NCBI RefSeq assembly: GCF_900177705.1
Contig: NZ_FXBA01000002.1
Span: forward strand, 248,001 to 312,000
Reading direction: 5' to 3'
Source: Fibrobacter sp. UWB15
GTDB lineage: Bacteria > Fibrobacterota > Fibrobacteria > Fibrobacterales > Fibrobacteraceae
DNA length: 64,000 nucleotides
The notes under the pieces are model-generated. The model was not told the origin of the DNA and did no database searches. It saw nothing but the letters and a program-made list of their open reading frames with translations. Made by a program: the position numbers and the translations under genes. Below are positions 17,378-24,161 of this stretch, piece by piece (position 1 is the first letter of the stretch; each line of letters opens with the position of its first letter).

Positions 17378-17406
17378 TTGACAGGTCAGAAAAAGTTTTC
17401 TATAAT
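17378..17406 (+). promoter_or_regulatory. Consensus sigma-70 promoter for tRNA-Val
   Basis: TTGACA (17378-17383), a 17-bp spacer and TATAAT (17401-17406): a perfect match at both hexamers. The -10 box ends 12 bp before the first base of the tRNA, so transcription would start about 5 bases upstream of the mature 5' end. Confidence 0.93.
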
Positions 17407-17418
17407 TGCGCCTACCTC

Positions 17419-17493
17419 GGACGGTTAGCTCAGTTGGTTTAGAGCGCTGCTTTCACACGGCAGAGGTCACTGGTTCAAATCCAGTACCGTCCA
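17419..17493 (+). tRNA. tRNA-Val (anticodon CAC)
   Basis: A complete cloverleaf. Acceptor GGACGGT pairs with ACCGTCC, D arm GCTC/GAGC, anticodon stem CTGCT/GGCAG around the loop TTCACAC with CAC as anticodon (reads GUG), and T arm ACTGG-TTCAAAT-CCAGT. The discriminator is A and the 3' CCA is not encoded. It is a monocistronic unit between its own consensus promoter and a terminator. Confidence 0.95.
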
Positions 17494-17510
17494 CTACCAA
17501 GGTTTTAAAA

Positions 17511-17538
17511 AGGCTTCCTACCCCGGAGGTCTTTTTTG
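17511..17538 (+). terminator. Rho-independent terminator after tRNA-Val
   Basis: AGGCTTCC (17511-17518) pairs with GGAGGTCT (17525-17532), with two G-U pairs, and is followed by a run of T (17532-17537). Confidence 0.75.
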
Positions 17539-17609
17539 TTTAGAACCATTTTTTGTTATTTTGTCACCATTCGACGCAACTTTTCAATTCGCACGAGCAT
17601 CTAAAAGGC

Positions 17610-18914
17610 ATGATTAATACGAAAGTCCTCATTTCAGCATTCCTCACAACGGCCGCCCTTACGACGACGGCTTTTGCCGAAAGCACCTGGACGCTGGAGG
17701 ACTGCCTTAAGCAAGCCAAGAAGGCGAGCCTCAAACTAGAATCCGCAAAGCTCCGCGAACAATCCGCCGATATTTCCATCAGGCAGGCCAAGACGGGCAA
17801 CTACCCCACCGTAAGCGCAAGCATCCAGAACACACTTTACGACCACCCCTTCGTCTACAACGAAGACCATTACCGTTTAAACCTAGGCATCTCCGGTTCC
17901 TACACCCTGTGGAACGGTGGCGCCACTAGCCTGAACGTGGAGTCCAAGACCCTTACTAAAGAAGCGACAGCGCTCGCTACCCAGCAAACGGAACGCAGCG
18001 TGCAAGAAAGCGTCCTGAATGCCTACATGAGTTTATTGGCCGCCACCGAGAACCTGCGTACCGCAGACGCCTCGGTAGAACTAGCGCAAGCCGAATTCGA
18101 GCACTACACCAAGCTCTACGAAGCGGGCTCTATCACCAGGAAGGACCTGACCCAGTCGCAGTCCAACGTGCTGCAAAAGCAGACCTCGCAGCTTACGGCG
18201 CAGCTTTCTGTCAGCACCGCAAAGACAACCCTCAGGCAACTCCTGGAACTTGACGACAACGCCGAATTCCAGGTAGCAGCCCCCGAGACAAATATCGAAA
18301 GCCCTGATTCCCTTGAACCGCTGCCGACCTTCGAGCAGCTCAAGGCAGACGCCCAGAACGCCCACCCCGGACTGAAATCCGACAGCGTGGCTGTTCGCGC
18401 CGCCCAGAAAAACACGCAGGTCGCGGGCAAAGGCAGTTCCATTACCGTGACCCTCGGCGCCAATTCTAGCACAGGCTTGCAGGCTTGGCAGTCCAAGGCC
18501 TACAAGAATCAACTCAAGTACGGTTGGCAGAACTCCATCACCCTCGGGATCAACATTCCCATTATCGATGGCGGTGCCACCACAAGCAAGGTCCTGCAGG
18601 CCCAAGTCAGCGAAACCGAATCACAGGTGAACCTCAAGGAAGACGCAAAAACTCTCGAAAACAATATCGAGAAGCTTTACCTGAACGCCATGAGCGCCGA
18701 CATGCAATGGAAAGCCGCCATACTCCAGGTGCAAGCGGAATCCGAAGCCCTGGTCGTTGCCGAAGAACAGCGTAATGCAGGCGCCCTGACCTACACCGAC
18801 TTCCTGAGCCAGAAAAACAACCTTGAAAAGGCGCAAATTACGCTAACAAACGCCAAATACACCAGCCTCCTGTCGCGCAAGCTCTTGGAACTCTACCAAG
18901 GAAAGCTGGACTAA
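17610..18914 (+). CDS. TolC-family outer-membrane efflux protein
   Basis: 434 residues from ATG 17610, preceded by AAAAGG and followed at once by a signal peptide (cleavage near TAFAES). The open frame extends upstream to 17553 but that part is not signal-like. The body is two long alpha-helical coiled-coil OEP repeats with the repeat signature WTLEDCLKQAK at the mature N terminus. TolC proteins form the outer-membrane tunnel of tripartite efflux pumps and type I secretion. No inner-membrane pump or adaptor gene is adjacent, so the partner system is unknown. It has its own terminator. Confidence 0.87.
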   Translation: MINTKVLISAFLTTAALTTTAFAESTWTLEDCLKQAKKASLKLESAKLREQSADISIRQAKTGNYPTVSASIQNTLYDHPFVYNEDHYRLNLGISGSYTLWNGGATSLNVESKTLTKEATALATQQTERSVQESVLNAYMSLLAATENLRTADASVELAQAEFEHYTKLYEAGSITRKDLTQSQSNVLQKQTSQLTAQLSVSTAKTTLRQLLELDDNAEFQVAAPETNIESPDSLEPLPTFEQLKADAQNAHPGLKSDSVAVRAAQKNTQVAGKGSSITVTLGANSSTGLQAWQSKAYKNQLKYGWQNSITLGINIPIIDGGATTSKVLQAQVSETESQVNLKEDAKTLENNIEKLYLNAMSADMQWKAAILQVQAESEALVVAEEQRNAGALTYTDFLSQKNNLEKAQITLTNAKYTSLLSRKLLELYQGKLD

Positions 18915-18937
18915 TCAAAAATAAACGGCAAGTGTTG

Positions 18938-18966
18938 CGCCCCTGAAACAAGGGGCGTTTCTTTTT
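18938..18966 (+). terminator. Rho-independent terminator after the TolC-like gene
   Basis: CGCCCCT (18938-18944) pairs with AGGGGCG (18951-18957) around GAAACA, then TTTCTTTTT. Confidence 0.88.
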
Positions 18967-19057
18967 GTACCCAAAGTCATGCCGGAGCGGGGACGACACC
19001 TCCTTTTCGCCCCAGAAAAGCCCGTTTCTTCTTTCACGGCCAAAACTCCTGCAGAAT

Positions 19058-19073
19058 TGGCACGGTCTTTGCT
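19058..19073 (+). promoter_or_regulatory. Sigma-54 (RpoN) promoter upstream of hsp20
   Basis: TGGCACGGTCTTTGCT matches the -24/-12 consensus TGGCACRNNNNTTGCW at every defined position. It lies 83 bp upstream of the Hsp20 start codon on the same strand, giving a leader of about 70 bases. RpoN promoters need an enhancer-binding activator, whose site is not recognisable here. Confidence 0.75.
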
Positions 19074-19156
19074 ATTAGGTGGGTGTAAACAAAAGCAGGG
19101 TGCCAAGCCGAGGCAAACCGCCAAAGATTGGACCCACATCCAAAGAGGTTAAAATT

Positions 19157-19528
19157 ATGACACAGTTTATTCCGAGCACTTTCTACGGTATCCAGAACTT
19201 CCTTGACAACTTGAACGCCTGCAACGCCCAGAACGAATGCTGCTACACGCCCAAGGCCGACTACTATGAAGTCGAGAACGGCTTCATGCTTGAAGTGGAA
19301 CTCCCGGGCGTTAAAAAGGAAGACTTGGACATCCAGGTCGAAAAGAATATTATCACCGTCAAGGCAACCCGTGCCCGCAAGGAAAGCAAGTGCACTTACG
19401 AGCGCAGCTTCCGCCTGACCGACGACATCGACACCGAAAATATCAAGGTCTCCCTTGAAAACGGCGTGTTGTCATTCCAGCTTGCCAAAAAGCAGCAGGC
19501 GGCCGCCCGTAAATTGACGGTCGACTAA
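19157..19528 (+). CDS. Small heat-shock protein (Hsp20/alpha-crystallin)
   Basis: 123 residues from ATG 19157, with AAAGAGG upstream. The alpha-crystallin domain covers ~30-120: DYYEVENGFMLEVELPGVKKEDLDIQVE, then the VSLENGVLSFQL strand. These ATP-independent chaperones hold unfolding proteins. The N-terminal arm is short and has three Cys (residues ~22, 28, 29), and the usual C-terminal IXI motif is reduced to KLTVD. The sigma-54 match upstream suggests stress control unlike the usual heat-shock promoters. Confidence 0.93.
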   Translation: MTQFIPSTFYGIQNFLDNLNACNAQNECCYTPKADYYEVENGFMLEVELPGVKKEDLDIQVEKNIITVKATRARKESKCTYERSFRLTDDIDTENIKVSLENGVLSFQLAKKQQAAARKLTVD

Positions 19529-19618
19529 GGCCTAAAACGGGGCCAAAAACGCGAAAAACGCCCTCAAAATGGGCGCAATTCGTGTAAAAATTTCTCTTTT
19601 TCATCATACTCCTTCCCC

Positions 19619-19644
19619 AAAAAGACCCCGAAAGGGGTCTTTTT
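19619..19644 (+). terminator. Rho-independent terminator after hsp20
   Basis: A perfect 11-bp stem (19619-19629 with 19634-19644) with a GAAA tetraloop and a T-run in its 3' arm. The symmetrical A/T flanks could also stop minus-strand transcripts. Confidence 0.85.
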
Positions 19645-19774
19645 GTGTAAACTTTTTATTATGGACAGTTTATCAATGGGGCCATTGCTTTTTCCGGAAC
19701 AATTTACCCCGCGGAATATATTTTTAAGGGCAAAGAGGCTTAAAGAGTGTATTTGGGCCAAAAAAGGAGTAAGT

Positions 19775-21277
19775 ATGGGAAAGCAGTTCTCTACGCTGTT
19801 GTCGGCAGCACTTGTCGCTGCATTGTGCAGCAGCGTTTCAGCATATACATTGAGCGGTACCGTCACCGATAATGGTGGCAAAGCGATTCAAGGCGCAGAT
19901 GTCAAGCTCCTCAAGAGGAACAAGGCGACTACGACCGACGAACAGGGCAAATTCACCTTCCAGGAACAAACGATCGGCCTTGCACAGGCTCGTAGCGCCG
20001 GTGGTTTCAGCGTCACTAACGGAATCTTGAATTTTACCCAGAATGGCAACACCCCGGTTCAAGTCAAGATTTTCGACATGGTCGGTAACCAGGTATTTGC
20101 CCAGACCTTCCAGGGTTCCGGCGCCGTGGACCTGAATTCCGTTATCGAAGCCCAGGGCACCTACCTCGCCCGCGTCAAGCTCGGTTCCGCACAAGAAACA
20201 ATCCGCTTTAACGCTTCGGGCAGCTTCTCGGGTTCTGCAATGCAGAAGCACCAGGCCCTCATGAAAATCGACGGCACCGAAAAGGACACTTTGAGAATCA
20301 TCAAGGAAGGCTTTGACACCTTAAAAATATTCCTCCCGAACCTTGATACAACGCTGAGCATCAAGCTTAATGAAGTCTCTTCTGAACAGACGTTCAAGTT
20401 CGGTTACGCAATGAAGAACGCCCCGACCCCGAGTAAGGGCTGCGGCACGACATCAAAGTTGCAAAAGACCAAGAGTGTCGAAAACGGCGACCGCTTTGAA
20501 ATGAGAGTCGGTAGCGACAACCGCGAATACTTCATCACGCTACCGAAGAACTACGACAACAAGAAACCTTACAAGTTGCTCTTCGCCATGCACTGCATGG
20601 GCTCTAACGCCGAAGACTTCGTCCACCACTATGCGGACCAGGACCATCCGAGTCCGTACTACGGCCAGCAGAAACTGGATACCGAAGGCAACTACATCTT
20701 CGTTTCTCCGCGTGGCGATACCGACGGTATGCCGTGGAGCGTATCTAGCGACAAGGACCACAAGTTCATCGACCAGTTGCTTACGACTCTCGAAGAAAAC
20801 TACTGCATTGACACCAGCCGCGTGTTCATGACGGGCTTCAGCTTCGGCGCCATGGTCACGAACTCCATGGCCCAGGATATGCAAGACCGCCTGCGTGCCG
20901 TGGCCGTGTACGCAACCGCCGACTACAACATCTACCTGCCGAAGAACAAGGGCTTGCCCATCGCTTGGATGGCCGTCCACGGCAAGAATGACGGCACCTG
21001 CCAATATAACCGCGCTCGTGATAGCGCACTCAAGCGCATCCTCAAGAACAACGGCAAGGCCGACGCAGACGGCAACTTCACCGATGCCAGCGCCGAGAAG
21101 CCGAAGGAAGTCGGTGGCAGCGGACACCTCTGCTATGATTTCACTACCGTCGACGAACGCTTCCCGGTCAAGTTCTGCAGCTGGAATGGTCAGCACCAGT
21201 GGACCGCTTACGACAACGGCAACTGGCAAAACACTTGGGTTCCTGAAGAAGTTCACAAGTTCTTCGAACAGTTCTAA
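19775..21277 (+). CDS. Secreted modular esterase, CE1/PHB-depolymerase-like
   Basis: 500 residues from ATG 19775 (GGAG 8 bp upstream); the longer open frame from 19643 is not signal-like. After the signal peptide comes a carboxypeptidase-regulatory-like beta domain (YTLSGTVTDNGGKAIQGADV, ~20-70). A T9SS-sorting-like beta module follows (VKIFDMVGNQVFAQTF ... GTYLARVKLG, ~88-150). The alpha/beta-hydrolase domain covers ~235-500. It has AMHCMGSN for the oxyanion loop, nucleophile S356 in GFSFGA and a likely catalytic His in NGQHQW. LpqC/CE1 members include feruloyl and acetyl-xylan esterases and PHB depolymerases. In a fibre degrader a hemicellulose side-chain esterase is the best guess. Confidence 0.75.
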   Translation: MGKQFSTLLSAALVAALCSSVSAYTLSGTVTDNGGKAIQGADVKLLKRNKATTTDEQGKFTFQEQTIGLAQARSAGGFSVTNGILNFTQNGNTPVQVKIFDMVGNQVFAQTFQGSGAVDLNSVIEAQGTYLARVKLGSAQETIRFNASGSFSGSAMQKHQALMKIDGTEKDTLRIIKEGFDTLKIFLPNLDTTLSIKLNEVSSEQTFKFGYAMKNAPTPSKGCGTTSKLQKTKSVENGDRFEMRVGSDNREYFITLPKNYDNKKPYKLLFAMHCMGSNAEDFVHHYADQDHPSPYYGQQKLDTEGNYIFVSPRGDTDGMPWSVSSDKDHKFIDQLLTTLEENYCIDTSRVFMTGFSFGAMVTNSMAQDMQDRLRAVAVYATADYNIYLPKNKGLPIAWMAVHGKNDGTCQYNRARDSALKRILKNNGKADADGNFTDASAEKPKEVGGSGHLCYDFTTVDERFPVKFCSWNGQHQWTAYDNGNWQNTWVPEEVHKFFEQF

Positions 21278-21305
21278 AATTCCTACACACACACTCCAAC
21301 CTCAG

Positions 21306-21333
21306 GGGTTCGCCACTAACGGCGAGCCCTTTT
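21306..21333 (+). terminator. Rho-independent terminator after the esterase gene
   Basis: GGGTTCGCC (21306-21314) pairs with GGCGAGCCC (21321-21329), one G-U pair, followed by TTTT. Confidence 0.75.
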
Positions 21334-21335
21334 GT

Positions 21336-21541
21336 TATAAGACCGCTCGCGCCCAATCAACTAAGTACGTCCCCCGAGCGCTCGCTCTCGCCACCGCCCC
21401 AGCTTATCGCTTGGGGCTTTGTGGCTCACGGGAGACCGCTCGCGCCCTATCGCAATAAAAAATGCTCGCATAAAGCGAGCACAAAATGAATCAAAGAAAA
21501 ACTTAGAAAGTCGAGCTAGGCAAGACGCGAGCGGTCTTATA
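21336..21541. repeat. 206-bp element bounded by a 16-bp inverted repeat
   Basis: TATAAGACCGCTCGCG (21336-21351) recurs as its exact reverse complement at 21526-21541. An internal third partial copy, GACCGCTCGCGCCC, lies at 21434-21447 in the first orientation and repeats 21341-21354 exactly. The 3' end of the mutase gene, including its stop codon, falls in the right arm. Inside are a bulged GC-rich hairpin (about 21395-21417) and the mutase terminator. No open reading frame is convincing. Confidence 0.6.
21457..21481 (-). terminator. Rho-independent terminator after the mutase gene
   Basis: On the minus strand TGCTCGC pairs with GCGAGCA (21463-21469 with 21475-21481) and is followed by TTTTTT. 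It lies about 55 bp beyond the mutase stop codon. Confidence 0.8.
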
Positions 21542-22877
21542 TAAGTTTTTCCACTTTAGTGCAGAGGGCTTCGGCCCCTTCAGCTGTCGGCGCTTCGGCA
21601 ATCACGCGGATGACGGGTTCGGTGTTGCTGGCGCGCACATGCACCCAGGACTTTTCGTGACCGAGCCACAGACCGTCGCGTTCATCCATATCCCAGCCGG
21701 CAAATTCTGCCTTGACCTTCGGCAAGATGTCTGCAACTTTCTTGTCGCCGAGTTCGAATTTCTTCTTGGGCATGGCGTAAGACGGATTTTCAGCAACGAA
21801 CTTTTCCGGGCCTCCGTTATGGTGAGCCATCCAGCTAAGCACGAGGGCTGCCGCCACGAGACTATCACGACCGTAGTGGAGCGCCGGCAGAATCACGCCT
21901 CCGTTACCTTCGCCGCCGATGACGCAGCCCTTTTCGATCATCTGCAGGCTCACATTGATTTCGCCCACTTTGGCGCGGCTAAATTCGCAACCGTACTTTT
22001 CGGCGACATCCTGGTTCATGCGGCTTGTAGACAAATTAACACAAACGCTTCCCTTCTTCTGGCTAAGCACTTCTTCGGTCGCAATGGCGAGTGTGTATTC
22101 TTCGCCAATGCTCTGGCCAAGTCCATCGACGAGCGCGCAACGGTCTGCATCCGGGTCCACGGCAAAGCCTACTGCGCAACCGTTATCTTTCACGGCCTTG
22201 CGAAGGTCACCCAGGTTTTCGGGAATCGGTTCGGCGCCGCGCGGGAAGGTGCCATCAGGTTCGCAATGCACTCGTACGACATCGCAACCAAGCTGTTCCA
22301 ACAAGCGCGGTACAATGTATGACCCCGCGCCATTCACGGCATCCACCGCCACCTTAAAGTGCTTGGCCTTGATTGCATCCACATCGACAAACGGAATCTT
22401 GAGCGTGCCATCTACATGTACGCCGTCGGCATCCTTCATGAACTCGTACTTACCCATGTTGCGGTAGTCGGGATAATCGAAGTTGTCGGCGTCGGCAAGT
22501 TCAAAAAGCTTCTTCACGTCGGCGGGACCGAGGAAAAGGCCCTTGTTGTTCAGAAACTTGAGAGCGTTCCATTCAAGGGGATTGTGGCTTGCGGTAATGA
22601 TGATGCCCGCATCGGCCTTCAGCTCGGTAGTAAGAATTTCCACGGAGGGCGTCGTGGAAAGGCCCACTTCTACTACATCCACGCCCGAAAGGCGGCAAAT
22701 GCCAGCCACAAACTGGCTAATGGCATCGCCGGTAGGACGGCTATCGCGACCAATGACGACGCGCTTTGCGGCCGTAATCTGCAAAAAAGCGCTCACGTGA
22801 CTCTTGAGGACCTGGGGAGTAAGGGTATCACCCACGATTCCGCGAATACCCGAAATAGAACGCATCAGTTTGGACAT
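21537..22877 (-). CDS. Phosphohexomutase, GlmM/ManB-like
   Basis: 446 residues from ATG 22877, which has GGAG upstream and gives the family opening MSKLMRSISGIRGIVGDTL. The phosphoserine loop is ITASHNPLEWN (about residue 92), the Mg-binding loop is VDPDADRCALVD, the sugar-binding loop GEGNGGVILP and the phosphate-binding loop RASNTEPVIRV. The four-domain alpha-D-phosphohexomutase family includes phosphoglucosamine mutase and phosphomannomutase. Substrate preference cannot be set from these loops, although a role in UDP-GlcNAc or surface sugar supply is likely. The stop codon lies within the right arm of an inverted repeat. Confidence 0.88.
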   Translation of the reverse strand: MSKLMRSISGIRGIVGDTLTPQVLKSHVSAFLQITAAKRVVIGRDSRPTGDAISQFVAGICRLSGVDVVEVGLSTTPSVEILTTELKADAGIIITASHNPLEWNALKFLNNKGLFLGPADVKKLFELADADNFDYPDYRNMGKYEFMKDADGVHVDGTLKIPFVDVDAIKAKHFKVAVDAVNGAGSYIVPRLLEQLGCDVVRVHCEPDGTFPRGAEPIPENLGDLRKAVKDNGCAVGFAVDPDADRCALVDGLGQSIGEEYTLAIATEEVLSQKKGSVCVNLSTSRMNQDVAEKYGCEFSRAKVGEINVSLQMIEKGCVIGGEGNGGVILPALHYGRDSLVAAALVLSWMAHHNGGPEKFVAENPSYAMPKKKFELGDKKVADILPKVKAEFAGWDMDERDGLWLGHEKSWVHVRASNTEPVIRVIAEAPTAEGAEALCTKVEKLI

Positions 22878-22994
22878 AAGAATCTCCGTTTTTTTGAGCA
22901 TAATTATAAAAAAATTTAGGCCCCCCTCTTCATTTTTGTACACAAATTATAAACTTTTTGCATTTTTTTAATTATATTAAGGAAGGGGATAATT

Positions 22995-24146
22995 ATGGAA
23001 CCGACTTTTGAACTGACAGCGGTTTATGCTACAAATATATTCGGCATAGTCCTGCTAGGCGTTTTGCTGGCAGGCAACATTTGGCGATTTAGAGAAAAGG
23101 GTTCGGAAAACGCCTATCTCCAATTGTTGTTGCTTTTCACGTTCTGCACTTGCGTACTGGACCCCATCGCATACACCGCTGACGGTCGCCCCGGAACGAT
23201 TGCCCGCATATTCGTTTACGGCGGCAACGAGCTTCTTTACCTCACCAACATGTTTAGCGGATTATTCTGGCTCCTGTTCCTTGCCGAACACCTGAACTAC
23301 CGATTTTCGACAGCCCACCGCAACACTCTCGGTTTCGCCATCGTTCTTGGGTTGGTACTTGTCATTCTCAACAATTTCATTCCGATCATATTCGAAGTCT
23401 CTGCAAACAACGTCTATACCCGCAAATACTTCTGGATCTACACCATTATAGATTACGGGCTCTTGCTGGACAGCCTTATCATCTACTTCATTTGCAAGCA
23501 CAAGGGTGGTCCTCTCAAGTCCTTCCCCATCTGGATTTTCTTTGCCCCGATTATTGCAGGCACTATCGCCCAATCCCTCTTTTACGGAATCTCCGCAATT
23601 TCTTCGTGCACGGCAATTGCCATTGCGGGCGTATTCTCCTCGATCCACGGCGAACGCGTCTACAGGGACAAGCTCACCAACGTATACAATTTCGCCTACC
23701 TGGCAATCCTTGGGCGCGAATACAAGAAAAAAAATGACCTGCATGTCACAGGCATTCTCGTAAACATCAATGGTTTCAAGAAAATCAACCAGGACTACGG
23801 CAGAGTCACAGGCAATAAGGTTCTTGTGCAAATGACCAAAATCCTGAACCGCGCCGTAGGTGAACTCGGACTCATCGTCCGCTATTCCAGCGACGAATTT
23901 ATCGTATTCATCAACACCACCAACGAGATGGCGGTGAGCATGTGCATCACCCGCATCAGGTCAAGCCTAAACGAACTCAACACCTTTAGCAATTCCTACA
24001 AGCTTACCACTTGCATTTGCAGCCAAAGTTTCGACCCCTCTAAAAGCATGGATGATTTTATCGACGAAATCACAAGGGCCATGCTAGAAGAAAAAACAAG
24101 CTATTACACGCAGTTGCAATACAACCGCCGCGACGACAATCTTTAA
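22995..24146 (+). CDS. Membrane protein with degenerate GGDEF domain
   Basis: 383 residues. About seven transmembrane helices cover residues 10-215 (7TM-type sensor). A GGDEF-like domain follows (~225-375): DKLTNVYN replaces DxLTGLxN, NINGFKKIN replaces the DxDxFK metal segment, and the signature reads RYSSDEF at 296-302. Loss of both Gly residues and of the first metal Asp argues against cyclase activity. GGAAGGGG precedes ATG 22995. It is divergent from the mutase gene and convergent with dinG, whose stop is only 15 bp away. Confidence 0.8.
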   Translation: MEPTFELTAVYATNIFGIVLLGVLLAGNIWRFREKGSENAYLQLLLLFTFCTCVLDPIAYTADGRPGTIARIFVYGGNELLYLTNMFSGLFWLLFLAEHLNYRFSTAHRNTLGFAIVLGLVLVILNNFIPIIFEVSANNVYTRKYFWIYTIIDYGLLLDSLIIYFICKHKGGPLKSFPIWIFFAPIIAGTIAQSLFYGISAISSCTAIAIAGVFSSIHGERVYRDKLTNVYNFAYLAILGREYKKKNDLHVTGILVNINGFKKINQDYGRVTGNKVLVQMTKILNRAVGELGLIVRYSSDEFIVFINTTNEMAVSMCITRIRSSLNELNTFSNSYKLTTCICSQSFDPSKSMDDFIDEITRAMLEEKTSYYTQLQYNRRDDNL

Positions 24147-24161
24147 TTTAACAGTTTGAGG

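Noticed and set aside
18967-19156. A possible small gene upstream of hsp20 (frame from 19079)
   Set aside because: The frame is only an in-frame extension of hsp20 across its leader; the ribosome binding site and family start support ATG 19157.
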